Assembly: GCF_011075055.1 (NCBI RefSeq)
Contig: NC_058140.1
Location: forward strand, 18,911,945-18,975,944
Reading direction: 5' to 3'
From: Mangifera indica
Taxonomy: Eukaryota; Streptophyta; Magnoliopsida; Sapindales; Anacardiaceae
Length of the DNA stretch: 64,000 nt
Positions 34,893 to 47,825 of the stretch are shown in pieces. Made by a program: the position numbers and the translations under genes. A model generated the notes under the pieces. The model did not search any database. It worked only from the letters and a program-made list of their open reading frames with translations, and was not told the DNA's origin. The number at the start of each line of letters is the position of its first letter. The first letter of the stretch is position 1.

Positions 34893-37800
34893 ATGGTGGA
34901 ATCTTGGAGCTATTCTTCCGAAGGGAAAGGCCTTTTGTTTTCTGATGAAGTAGACTTACCAGTTGACTCTTTTTCTAGAAGTAGAAAAACATTTCATAGA
35001 ATGGGAAAGTAAACCCTCTTATACTTTTGATATTAACAAGCTTATTTCAGATAGTGATACTGTAAAGGATATGGAATTTATGGACCTTGGTTTGACTGAT
35101 GTGACTAGAAAATCTTTCATTAGTAGCACAAGCGGAGGTCCAATGAAGGGTGAAGTTAGTTGTGATTCTAGAAAAAGAGTGACTAGTCCTTCTTGTCTGG
35201 TCACTTCAAGTTCATTTTTTGGGGAAGAGGAATCTGGATCAAAAATTTCAAGTTCTTGTATGGAATCCAATAGTCAGAATTCATCATTTATTGATTTAAA
35301 GCTAGGGAATTTGGTTGATTGTGTAGATACGCAGAATGGTGAATTTCGGAAAGAGAAGTCGGTTGTATCTATTGTGCCTCCATCTTTGACTGCAAAGAAA
35401 GCTCGTTCAATGAGTTCATGCTCTCAAACTCCCCTCTGCCAAGTTTATGGCTGTAATAGAGATCTTAGCTCCTCAAAGGATTACCACAAAAGGCATAAAG
35501 TTTGTGAGGTTCACACGAAGACTCCCAAAGTAATAGTTAATGGCTATGAGCAAAGGTTTTGCCAGCAGTGTAGCAGGTTGGTTTTTCTTTTTCTCTCTTT
35601 CTAGCCTTTACTCTTCTTTTATTATATTTAAGTTCTGATTGATACTGAAGCGGCTACTATTTTGAGCTTGCATTATTATTCCCATATTGCACTTAAATTG
35701 GCTCATAGCTATGGTCCAACCTCATTTTGTATATTCTGCATGAATAACTCAGAACTTGCAATTCATTTGGGAAAAATTATAATGTGTTAAGCAGGGAGTA
35801 TTAATTAGAAACAGATAAAAATTCATTTGCCTATGAAAACAGGATGTACCCAAAGCGAAAAGGGAGGCAATGAAACAAGCTAAAAATGTTACTCTGCCTA
35901 TAAGAAATCCACGAGATAGCAACTTCTTGACTGTCTCTCCTTCTACACAGAATATATATACCCAGAAAAATTCTCACTTCGTCTTCTCCTTCCAAGTGTA
36001 TGAAAACTTTTCCTTCAAACAGATGAGCCTTTAGTACTATTTGTATTCACAAGGAAACTTCTTTTAGTTTTGTGAACCGCACCTTGAAACACCAAGTCTA
36101 GCTCAAAAAATACAGAACACAAAGAGAGTGAAAAGCAAATGTCACATTTCGTAAGTAATAAGTGAAACCAGAAGACAGTTGACAGTTTGGCGTGCTGAGG
36201 AATCTTTTGCTTGGTTTTGTTTTCAATCAGAATTTGCACTTAGGTGATATTAATGGAATTTCCTTCAGTGCTTACCAATTGCAAGACGTAGCTAAACCAT
36301 CTGGGCTATATTCCTTAAAGCATGTACATTTGGTATCTTGGAGTCATAGACCATTATAGTATCCTTGTCAAAGGAAGTTTGAGCTTTATTAATTGTGGCA
36401 AAGGGTTCATGGAGAAAAAATAAAAGGTAATTTGACTGTTGGAATAATCCCTCTGCTTAGTCAGAACTTAAATCACTTTGAATGAGATGATCAAACAGTG
36501 AGAAATCAAGATTACATCTTTAGAGTCCTTTGCAAGTATTAAGGTCTTTAGTGCTGCATTCACTTTGGTATGTGGGTTACTTTGCTATGACAATTGTGCC
36601 TCAAAATTTATGGTAATATTACATCTTTTACATTATCTATCCTTAATTATATGAATGAAGAATCTATTATTAGTCTGCTTTGCTTTGTACATTACAATTT
36701 ATTCTGGTTGATTCACTACGTATTGATGATCAAGGTTTTTGGTTAAACAGGTTTCATTTGCTGGCTGAATTTGATGATAGTAAACGCAGTTGTCGTAAAC
36801 GCCTGGCAGGCCACAATGAGCGTAGGAGAAAGCCTCAATTCAATATCCTCTCTGGTAAATCGCATAAGTTGCTGCAATCATATCAAGGTATGAAGAATAA
36901 GTGCTATAATATCAACTAAGAAAATATGAGTTACATTTGTGTATAATTGAAGATGTATAAGCTCCTCCTCCCTCAAAGATCTAAGGAGGTTACATTTATA
37001 TCCACATATTTTAAATTTGTGTAAATGTTTTTATGTAGATTCTGCCTCTGCTGTGATCTGCATCATCTGCAACATTACTAACTTGTTTTGCATGGGTTTA
37101 TGGATAATAATCAATTTTATATTTGATGCAAGTCCTTTTACTTGTACTTATATTTTTTTCTATCTGGCATCAACTCTTACAGGAAAAATGTTTTCAGTGC
37201 ATTGAATACACCTTGTTTCATTCTGTTAATATATGGTTCAGTGTTTTTTTTTTTTTTTTGCTTCCTTTTTGTCCAATAGTTTTTATGGTTTTTATGCATA
37301 TGCCCTGTAAATAAATGTTCTGTTCTGATTTTACCCATTTTGCTTTTAGACTTGTTAAATTAACTGAACCTGACATTGATGCACATTGACAAAATTCTGT
37401 ACGATAAGTTTTTTCTTTTCAGTCTAGTGGATGCATCAGAGACATGTTGTATCTTATAACTGATATAAAAAAGACAAACCCATCCTTGCTAAGATTTGTT
37501 GTCTTAAGATCATGCTTTAAGTACTTTGTCATTAGACGATGTCTATTGGTCCTTAATACCACTCTATAGATATAACATATCCCATTGCCTTAAGCCTTTT
37601 GAGCAGGTCAAGGTTTGCGGCTATAAAAAAACTTCCATCTTTGGAGAGTCCTTATTCCAAATTTAGAAATGGCCAAGTCATCAACCATTGTGGTTTCTCT
37701 TACTTCACTTTATGCAGTGATCATGAGTATATATAATTTAGAATCAGTAAAAGAAGCCAATAATGCCCACTAAAATCCATTTATTACTAATCTGGCTGGC

Positions 37801-39463
37801 ATTAACTAGTAATGGGGTACAAAGAAATGTTATCATAAAAGTCTTGACAGCAACACTGTTATGTTGTGGTTACACATCAGTTACGTCTCTTTGTCCTTTA
37901 TTGTTGTTATGTATAAATGGGAGCCTTGTATAAGATAATTGAAAAAGCTTGAAGCATATAGATAAAAACAAAACTACTTTTTTGTAAAGAAGAATGAATT
38001 CATTTTGCCCCAGAATAACATGCTCAAATAAGGAATAATAACTAGAACTATTGGAATTAATGGTTTTTCAACATAATATCTTAACCTCTTCAATTAACAT
38101 AACCAATTAATTCCTAAAATTTTGAGTCCTGAAAGTGTTTGTCTTCAATTAACTAAACTAGCACATAGAGTTGGTGGGGCCTGTGTTTGCATGAATGTGT
38201 ACGTTTATATGATAGCATCCATATGATAAGTCTGTTAATTGATTTTAGCATGTAATTGAAGGGCTTCATTATTGTTTAACTCTAATTTAAGAGGATCTCT
38301 AATGAACATTAGCTTCTGCAGTCAATGACATGGAATTTATTGGGAGCTACTTCAAGGTAGTATGAATGCAGTTGAATTATGAATCATGATATGATAATGC
38401 TGTAGTAAAGCACTGTATATAAGCAATATTAATAGTTATCTTAAAGTCATGAGAGCTTTACATGTTGCAGACTAGTTCTAAGGCTCATCAAGTGACCAAT
38501 AATTAATTACTCATTGTTTGTGAAGTAAATTAAGCTTAAAATTCTCATAGACTAGAGTACTCTCAATTTAATCTTACACACTCTGAAACCTTTAGAAGAT
38601 CACCAAGTAACCTTAGATAATCAACTGCTGATACTTGTTTCAAAACTTCACATTTTCCATTTGTAAACAGAAATTTATTTTTTTATTACTGTTTAAAATA
38701 TATAGGTTCAGCAGGCACCAAATTTCTGGGGACTTCATTACCAAAAGGAGCATCCTTTGTTTTCCCAGAATCATTTCCAGAGGGCATTCTTTTCCCTGAA
38801 AGCAATGAGCAAGCCAATCTATTTCAGCATCTCAAGTTTGAAGAGGAACCATTCTCGTGTCCTCAATTTGCAACACCGATCTCGAATGGGCAACTACTAA
38901 CAAAATCTATCATCTATCTACAAGGCAATGAGAAACAACACCCATGGGCAACTGAAAGCTATAATGTTTATAATATGTCATCGACTGTTCAAGAATCACC
39001 TGAGATTTCACACTCCAGTTGTGCTCTCTCTCTTCTGTCAGCTCATTCACACAACTTTTCAAGCCATTCATCAGGAAATCAAATCCCTAGGCCTTTGATC
39101 AATCAAACCAGCCATGTCCAACATAATCTGGACCTAAATTTCAACAAAGCTGTGGATTTAATGTCTTTGGAAAGATATGCAACAGATGGCTTGTATTCAT
39201 CAGGAATGAACTCTGTGGATGGTGCTCAGACAAGCTCCATCATGGTTCCTGATGCTGGGCATGCTGTTGAATTGGAAGTCGAAGCAGGCGGAGTTTTTCA
39301 AGAGTCTGATCCTATAAAGGCCAAGTACTTTCTCCCTCCTGAAGATGGGTCCACTGTTGATTTGATACAACTTTCATCACATCTAAAAAGAGTGGAGCAA
39401 CAGAGGAATTGCATGCAATACAAGCAGCAAAATGATGATTTGTGCTGTTTCTCAGCCTCTTAA
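34893..39463 (+). CDS. SPL6: SPL6-like SBP-box transcription factor, with apparent +1 frameshift in exon 1
   Basis: A nuclear SBP-domain factor binding GTAC sites; SPLs act in phase change and flowering (SPL6 also in immunity). Exons: 34893-35576, 36751-36887, 38706-39463. The start [16 protein letters not shown] matches SPL6-type N-termini (ESWSY-SEGKG). The SBP domain spans the exon 1/2 junction: [24 protein letters not shown] then [20 protein letters not shown], all zinc ligands present, with basic [14 protein letters not shown] as NLS. The 34893 frame stops after 39 codons; from 34985-34989 (five A) the family-like sequence ([12 protein letters not shown] onward) continues one frame over. 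Without one base the gene would encode about 525 residues. It could be a sequencing or allelic indel, use of a downstream ATG (for example 35071), or real inactivation. The C-terminus ends LCCFSAS. Confidence 0.85.
39021..39040 (+). promoter_or_regulatory. miR156/157 target site in SPL6-like exon 3
   Basis: GTGCTCTCTCTCTTCTGTCA is the canonical miR156 recognition sequence of SPL genes, lying in the coding region and encoding ALSLLS. It implies repression by miR156 in juvenile tissue. Confidence 0.95.
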
Positions 39464-40749
39464 GCTGTAAATGAGGTACATATGCATTAGCATGTGAATA
39501 CTTGTTAGATAATTAGATTTCAACATGCTTAGGGAGTAGAACATTGCCCATGAATGCATTTCATATGAATAAATGATCTGTTGGACTGAAATTTTAAGTT
39601 AAAATTGTAGATAAGAAATAAAATTATAATATAATTTAAATTTCTTGTTTAAAAAGTTGTCTGAAAACTTAAAGCATTTTGAATTACATCTGCAATACTG
39701 AATTTCTATGAAGAATATCTAAAGAAAAATGTCACAGGACACTTAAACAAACTGTGAGCCTAGACGTGTTTTTACTGATTTATCTTATTCGCCTCAACGA
39801 GTGAATGATATTGATTGTTTTTGTGCAGGTTATTGGAGCCTATTGAGATACTTAGCAAAAAGAGTTATAGCCGCACATGCTTGCGCAATGTTAAAATGCT
39901 GTTAGACACTTCAGATGCAATATATTGATAGTGCGCTCCTTTTTCTATTAAGTATATAACAGGAAAAACTATCTAGGTTTTCTTATTGTGAAGTCCTTTT
40001 TCGCATCAGTTAACTCCTTTGCCCTTTTAGTCTACATGCAGTTATCGTTTCAATGAAGGATTCAATATCAGACTATGCAACTACTGTATCAGTTGAGCCT
40101 GTTGAAAACTTTCGGCTGTTTTTGGTTTATGATTGAAAAGGCATATGAGTATGAGCTTGGTCTTTTTCTAAACAATTTTACTTCTAACAAGAGAAGGATT
40201 ATGCTGGTTTTAAAAATCGAGTTACCACTTATGCTACTAGTAGCTAAACTGAAGAGTTTTACTCATCTCCCATTCCCCAAAGTACATAACTTTGGTTGGA
40301 GTGAAGGGACAAGCTAAAAGTTAGGATGAATATACAACTTAGAAGGCTTGATAAAGGAATCCTGAGCCATTGACGCATATTTTTTTAGTAGAAAAGACTT
40401 TGATATCAGATTCTACTTAGTTTTTTTATATTATTTATCATAAAAAGGTTATACATGCTTGAGCAACTAGATGAACAAGCTCTTATAAAAAACCACCAGC
40501 TTTATTTATACTATCCAAAATTCTTGGAGTTTTGAGGAGTCAAGTTTCCACATTGTTATTGCATTGCATCGAGAGCCAAAAGTGGGGTGCTCAGTCACGC
40601 CTGTTTGTAAATTGAATGTGGTAGTGAGTTGTGAAAGGCTAAATCTCAAAGGTCTCAAGAATGAGGCCATCAATCACAATGGGAGTGGCACTTTTATTAT
40701 TCCTGAGAGTATCAACTTGATTATGAGCTGCCAAATCCTCAGATCCACC

Positions 40750-40794
<45 letters not shown>

Positions 40795-41089
40795 CATGCT
40801 TCCAATATTTTAAACCAATAGACGTCACTGATGATGCATGTTAATGCCACTTAATGACTATTTGCAAACATAAATAACTCAATTAATATAATAATTAGAT
40901 GCCATACTGTAAGGGTATCATAGGATCATTCATAACAGAATCAAGCAGGAGGAATTGTACAATCATGTACAATTCCTGTAGCTAGTGGGTAGCAAATGCA
41001 CGATTATGGGATACTGCAGTTTTACAATTGAAAGACTGTTAATTTAGTTATCAACTCATGTGGAATCGTAATAGTATATTATGACAAAA

Positions 41090-41215
41090 GTAATATTATG
41101 CATACTTACTTTGAATATACAAATATGTATACATATACAAATAGGTATATATTATGTGTGTCATTACGTGATTATATGTTATTTTATTTTTAATTCAAAA
41201 TCATTCAATTACATA
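41090..41215. mobile_element. AT-rich palindromic MITE family, copy D
   Basis: Reads GTAATATTATGCATACTTAC ... TATTTTTAATTCAAAATCAT, the inverse orientation of the family core (ATGATTTTGAATTAAA). One end is poorly preserved. Confidence 0.5.
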
Positions 41216-41287
41216 CTCTCTTGCACATGCCGTAGTGACTGTTCTAACTTTTAGAAATGCTAACATTTGCTAATTGTAACTTGTAGA

Positions 41288-41608
41288 AATATATTGAGTT
41301 TATAATTGTGGAAATCAAAACCATATTACATAAATCCAATTAATTTGTGTTAAGTTTCAATCTACCACACTAATATATCACTCACTTATATTATTTTTAT
41401 TTGATGTGAGACTCGTTATTCTTTAATACTCTCTCTCAAATGTAATTACTATAAATTATTTGACTATATATTGAACCTGTAAGTGTGAAGATCAAAATCT
41501 ATATTACACAAAATCTATTAACTGATATGAAAGTTCAATCTATCATACTTATATACCATTTACTTATATTAATTTTATTTGATGTGAGATTCTTTACGCT
41601 CCAATATA
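41288..41608. repeat. Two-copy tandem duplication, 179-bp period
   Basis: Unit 1 (from 41288) and unit 2 (from 41466) share a TATATTGA start, GAAATCAAAA/AAGATCAAAA, a block resembling CAATCTACCACACTAATATA, and TTTATTTGATGTGAGA near their ends. The TGATGTGAGACTC string resembles sequences frequent near plant retroelements, but no LTR is definable. Confidence 0.65.
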
Positions 41609-42251
41609 GCAATTTAATATAACTAAGACCAAAAAAAATAAGCTAATTTTAATTGTCTATCATTACTCTTATAAGTTGGAAATCAGCTTAATAATTGGAA
41701 AGCAAGATCCATAGATCCATATGCATAGATGATTCATACTCCCACCACTGTCACTCCCATCAGTTTTTTAATATATCATGTATAGTCTCTTCAACACAAT
41801 AAGTTAATTCTACTTAAATTCTTAATTAACCTTAATTAAGTAGGCTTAAATACATATATATCTATTCAGATTTTTTTGGATCAGGAAGGTATTTAGAGTT
41901 GGCCCTTTAGATTTTCTAAACATGCATAGTGTTTCAATTAGACATCCAAGGAGCAAGAATTAAGGCGTAGGCATCTGATCAATCAAATCTAGCTAGCTGA
42001 GAAGCCAATTTACAAGCTGAATTAATGAACTTAGGAACTAGCATACTCATGAATTTAATAATGTCAAACATTAAACACTTCACTTCCAAACTAGTTCTCA
42101 TGCAGTAGTTATCGAAATAACAAGAAATAAAGTGCTTGATAATAAGAAAATTAAGTTTGAGACGCGAATAATCATATCAACAAACTGGTTTTTCAAGTTT
42201 AGTTTCCCTTTCAATTTCAGTAGTGTCTCAGCATTGTTGGTTAAACATATG

Positions 42252-44010
42252 TTACTTCATTCCTGCAACACCCAAACCCTAAAAAAACGTCAAAAATACT
42301 TGAGCCTGCTCACACAAAGAGGTTCTTGTATATATATAACAGATTAAAATTATCTGTAAAATAGTTAAAGGGATTCATCTCTTACATTGTTATTGCTTCC
42401 AGACGTAGACCCGGTTAGCGAATTAGGAATGTACCTAGCCCACTATAACAAACAAAAGAAAGTTCAGACCAGAAAAAGATCAACAAGAGTTTAACTTTAG
42501 GGGATTATTAAACTATCAAGAAAAGCTTTAGCCCTTGATCAGGGCTAGGTAAGTTTTTAAGTTGATATAGTTGAAATTATTACTCACATTTTTGGCTGCA
42601 GTGCTAAAAGCTTCTCGATGTGGTATCTCAGGATTGGCCGCTTTAATACGCTGTATCTCCTCCCTTTCATAATTTTGTTTGTAATAAGATAAACAATGGA
42701 AAATTAGTATTTATATAGTAATTAAATCATAAAAACTGCGACGGAAATGGAAGGTCTGACTACAGGCAACTGGTACAAGTTAATTCTAATAAAAGAAACA
42801 TGGATATATCTAAAATTAGCATTTTCGAAGGTCACACACACACACACAGAGACACGCGCGCGTGTGTAAAGATTAGTTGATGGACGAAACAGCAGTAATA
42901 GTGAAATGTCTCTTGCCCTTACTTCATGAACCTGTTGTAGGCTGATGGAAGCCTGTGTTTCTTCTCAGGTGCTGCAAATAAGAAAAAGAAAAAAATTGTG
43001 TAGAGTTGAAGGCCAGAAGTTATATTTATCTAAGTGAATATGTATGTACAGTGGAGCAAGGTTTTTGTTTCTTACGTTTTACAACAAATGGTGCTTTTGG
43101 GGACAGTGGCTCACTGGAAGTTGATGAAGAGGATGAAGATGAATTTCCCAGTTTTAAATCTTGGCAAAAGCTCTGCTTCTCCTAATATAAATAAACGGAT
43201 AAAAACACCTCGCATTAGTAATATATATATTTGATTGAGAAGATGTATAGTATTCTAATTATCACCATTTCTTGCTAAAAGAATTCCAAGCAGATGCACT
43301 AGTTTTTTTTTTTCTTCATCTTTTGGTCATATTCTACATTTTATTTTTGCAGATCAAACAGATAAGTTGAGTTTTGCAAATCTGGTGACCTCTTTCTTGA
43401 AGTGTATTTATATATGGATCGAGAAATATAAACCTGAAAAGTGAGACTCATTTGGTGACAGGGAGCTTGCTGTGGAGGTCTCGTGCTGAGAAAGGAGAGG
43501 TTACTGCAATGGCCACATTTCACTGTCACTGTGTCAAGCAATCGTTTGCATGGAATCCCAACCTACAATCACAAACAACAAATTAATGAAAACAAACACA
43601 GAAAAAGAGACGATCCCATATTTATAAGTGCATATATACATATGTATATATGTGGTGTTTATAATTTTAGAGTTTCATTCTTTTAAATTAAACGTACTTG
43701 ACTTATAAAACATTCAGTCACCTCTGGATGCACATATTCAGCCTTTGTTTCTCCATATTTTTTCATGTTCTTGGTAATTTTTAATACTAATATCCTCACA
43801 TGCAAGTAGCACGTATAAAAAGAAGAAAAGTAGAAGAAAATTTTATGAGGGCATCAAACGGGTAAGAAAGTAATAGTACTGAAGAAAAAGAATAATTGAT
43901 CTACGTAAAATTACCGCAAGAACAGTGTTGCAGAAATTGCAGCGAACGTAGCAGAGATGCTCAGAGGGTTGAACTTGCAAGTCCATGGAGATGTTTTCCT
44001 CTAAGCTCAT
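42252..44010 (-). CDS. CRC: CRABS CLAW, YABBY transcription factor
   Basis: CRC is a nuclear YABBY protein controlling carpel polarity, floral meristem termination and nectary formation. Exons (minus): 43915-44010, 43434-43562, 43076-43181, 42923-42971, 42588-42663, 42386-42442, 42252-42278; all GT-AG and in frame, 179 residues (Arabidopsis CRC, from memory, 181). Zinc finger C24-x2-C27 / C48-x2-C51 ([24 protein letters not shown]), Ser-rich linker, then the HMG-like YABBY domain about 111-157 ([46 protein letters not shown]). The MSLEEN start, SEHLCYVRC and PFVVKPPEKK are CRC-specific rather than FIL/YAB. The last exon is 27 nt (GLGVAGMK); if intron 6 is retained the protein would instead end NVRDESL at 42365. 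The final exon is less certain than the others. Confidence 0.95.
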
Positions 44011-47000
44011 TTTGAAAGAAGAAGACGAAGAAGAGATATATGGTAGGGTTTTTGAGAGGAAAGAAGAAAAAGTTAGGGTTTGTGATAGCTGGTGAAGAGA
44101 AAAGAAGAGGTGAGTAAATAGTGGCGTGAAATGGCTAAAGCTAGCGTTGAAAAAGATATTTCTAGGGTTACTATACTAGTCAAATTGTACATGCACTGCA
44201 TTTTTTGCAGAGCTGAGTTGCACGGGCGTTTCGATGCACTCTTTTTACATATATTAATAAAATTACTGTTTCCTACTAGGTTTATCCAAATGAGATTTTC
44301 CACCTTTTAATTAGTTTGGATAAATAATTTAATTTCGGTAAACTTTTATTACTTTTTTTTTCTTCATCGATAGCAAGAAGTCACTAGCAGCCAGAATGTA
44401 ATCACACCACCAAACCACTACCCACACACCAAACTACCACCACCACCTCCACCTCCCCATCAAACTGTTGGCACTTGCAAACCAAACTACGACCACCATT
44501 ACCATACTCGCAAACCAAACTGCCACCACCCGCATCAAATTGTCACCACCCTTAAAATTGGAATAGATATCAACCAAATTGAGTTTAAACACCATTTAAT
44601 TAGAGTTTGATTTAAATAAAAAATGAGATAATTTAAGTTTGATTTGAGTTCATATAGCTAAAGTTAAAAGTAAATTGAATTCGATTTAGTCCTTAAGTTT
44701 GAAATTTAAAGTTTGAATTTATATTCAAATTTGTGGTTAAAATTCATAACTTTTTAATAGTATAGTATTATTTTACTTAATAATAAGTCAAACGATATCG
44801 TTTTGATAATTATTTGACATAACTTTAATTGAGTTGCAAGCCAAACTCGAATAAATCAAACCATCACTCGACTTGCAAGCTAGATTGAGCCAAACTTTAT
44901 TTAACTTGAATTCTTTTTAGTTTAAAAAATGAGTCAACCCTCTTGATTTGAGTTTGACTCGAGTTTAATTGAAACAAAGTCAAGTTAAATCGAACCAAAT
45001 CAGCTGGATTCAGGTCTAGTCCTAATTACCGCCCTCACACTAAATGAATTAGCTCATTCAATTCATCTAAACACACTCTCAAAATCTCAATTTTAGCCTT
45101 TCATTTTCAAAGTATTCAAACACACTCCCAAAATCCCAATATTTTCATGGAATCTAAACAAACTTATAAATAGAATACATAAATCACTTTGTCAATTACC
45201 ATAAAAACTTCATCAATTAATGAAATTTCATTACAAAATCTATTAAAAATGCTAACAAACAAAACCCTAATTATCGTAACCACTGAAACCATTGGGAGGG
45301 GGAGATAGTAGGAAAAGAGAAGAAGTAAAAGAACTTTTTTTGGACATGAAAAATGGGGTTTTAGTGAGGTGATGGGTTAATCGTATATAAGAGAGAAAAA
45401 AGGGAGAGATAAAAAGGAGGAGAGAGGGGAAGCAAAATGAAGAGATTGAATTTCAGGTGTATAATTGATATTAATTGTATAATATATCTCCGAATTAACA
45501 AAAATATCTTTTAACCAATTAAAACTAACATGTAAAATTGGATGAAGGGTGGATAGACTAAATTTCCAAATTTAAAGGTGGAAAAGGATGATTAGGATAA
45601 ACTTTGGGTGGAAAAGAGTCGTTCGGCCCTCACAATATATATTATCTCTTTATACTTTCCTCTTATATAATCTCAGAGTTAGTGTCGTCTTAAGATTTTT
45701 GAAAATAATTTCCTTTAAAGAAGTGTTAGTTATGTATGGTCCAAAACATTCGACAATTACTACCTAAAACTAAAAATAGAATTGTCCAGTTCTGATTGTC
45801 AAGGATTTTAAGTATATTTTATGAAACCATTTTTATTGTCATTTCTTAATTAATTATGGTAGGAAAGTCAAATTATCCAAAACAGTTTAATACATGTTGC
45901 CAACTTATAAGCTGAGGATATTTATATATATTCTTCTAACTAAGGGTTATCATTAGCAAATTTTAATATGTCGTTAGTGGGTTTTAAAACCATATTTTCT
46001 TATTGATCACCCTTTTTTATTATTTAAGTTACCCATTTGGTGAACTATTATGTACAAGTTATCTGTCAAAACAGTTTACCTCTTTGAAGGGTTAATTGTT
46101 AGTCCCACTTTCATCTCCTACTCTTTCCTACTTTTAGTGCTTCATCAATTAGAAGATTCAAAACCCTAAACCATCACATTACTTGTGTTACTCTTCTTAC
46201 CAAGAACACTTATACTGATCATATTTTTCCTTTGAGATTCGAAGAAAGAACTAACAATCACACTTTTTCATTGGCGAGAGAGTGATTGCAAAAAATGTGT
46301 CCTCGTAAATGTCGACAACATCATTAGAGGAAGCTGACACAGTAGTAAATGCTGAGCAGTTGAGAATATCTATGCCAATGGTGGGTTGGAGTTGAAGGCA
46401 AAGTACAACGTACCGTTAGTTTTAAGCTGTGATGGCTTTAATTTTGATCAATGAATTATCATTTATCACTCAGCGCTCCTAGATGGTTCTTCTGGCAAAT
46501 GTATATCAACTTTCTTTGATTTTCTCGTTGGAAACGAAGGATTTTTATCACTCAACTGCCCACACCAAAGCTTTTATCAAAGATTAGTGTGTTTAATTAT
46601 TCAGCGTGGTATATAAATGATGGGAAAAATTAAGGAAAAAAAAAAGCAGGCAAAAGGATATCCATGAGACGAGGATGAGAGGTAAGATATATATCCATTG
46701 CTGATAGAGGTAGAAGACGACACAGAAAAACAAGAGAACATGGCATCTTAAGCCAAATAATCTTAGACATCGTAAATGCAGTTAATGGTTGAGCAGGAAT
46801 TGACACAGATGAATTAAAGAAAACGTGGGTCCAAGTTAAATGAATGAAAAGATAGTGAAGAAAAGAGCACCTGCCCGTGTATTCCCTCTTTTGTGGGTTC
46901 AATATTAAACAAGGAAATTTGAAAGAGACGGAAGCTAAAATCACACGTCAATGTCACTATTGGCACTATGGTGATTTTAGGAGAGGGAGACGGGTTTTGT

Positions 47001-47639
47001 TTTGTGTCTTACACTGATGGGATGGGACTATTCCTCAATTTCCTTTCATTTTTACAAAGCTATATCCTCACTTGCTATCCTATCCTTTCTCTGCTCGTAT
47101 AACTCGACTTTCCCAAGGTGGTTTGCTTTTGCCCTTCCTCCTGTGTCTTCTTTTTTTACTGCCTTCCTCTGTAACATTTTTTAGCCAGGCATTTCTTGCC
47201 AAAAGATTCCCATGCCTTCACTTCAAAATTTTCACTTCATTAACGGATTTGGACTTTATATCTTTATTGGGAAACTCTGATTAGACATCTCTTTCTCTTT
47301 ATCTTCACAATTGACTTACCTCAATCTATCTCAATATCAAAGTCTTATGATCAAAGGTGTCCATCCCATAAAACTATCAATCATCTTGTTCGTTGTTATA
47401 TTACTCTCAGATTTTTAGAATATTATATATTTTGAATATTAACGATCTCATAAGTAATGAATCACTACTTTCATGCAATATCATAATTTTTTTTCCTTTT
47501 CACGTTTAAGCATCATCATCCTATGTTTACATGGGAATGTGTTATCTGTGCTCTTTAAGAAGATAATTGCCAACCCCGAGCTTCCATGTTTAATAAAGGC
47601 TCCAACTGGCGATTATATATACACTAACAACTACTAAAA

Positions 47640-47825
47640 TATATAATAAAATTACACGTGAATATTTTTAATTATATAAATAAGTATATAGATGATATGT
47701 TATTATATGATTAAATAAATTTGATTAAAGATAAAATTACATCCAATCATATAATGACACATAATCAATGTACTAATTTATATACAAAAATTGTATATAT
47801 ATATATATATAATATTATTTCTAAA
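47640..47825. mobile_element. AT-rich palindromic MITE family, copy E
   Basis: Contains GATTAAAGATAAAATTACAT and CCAATCATATAATGACACAT, matching the family core, and ends in ATATAATATTATTTCT after an AT microsatellite. The left arm ATTACACGTGAATA is poorly conserved. Confidence 0.5.

Larger units (their letters stand above)
39464..42251. other. Intergenic spacer between convergent SPL6-like and CRC genes
   Basis: Both flanking genes end here. It holds the 3' UTRs, a TA/TG microsatellite (about 40750-40794), an AT-rich MITE copy (41090-41215) and a 179-bp-period duplication (41288-41608). No coding sequence recognised. Confidence 0.6.

Noticed and set aside
46630..46944. 104-residue minus-strand frame
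   Set aside because: No family resemblance, no promoter or splice context; isolated AT-rich frame.
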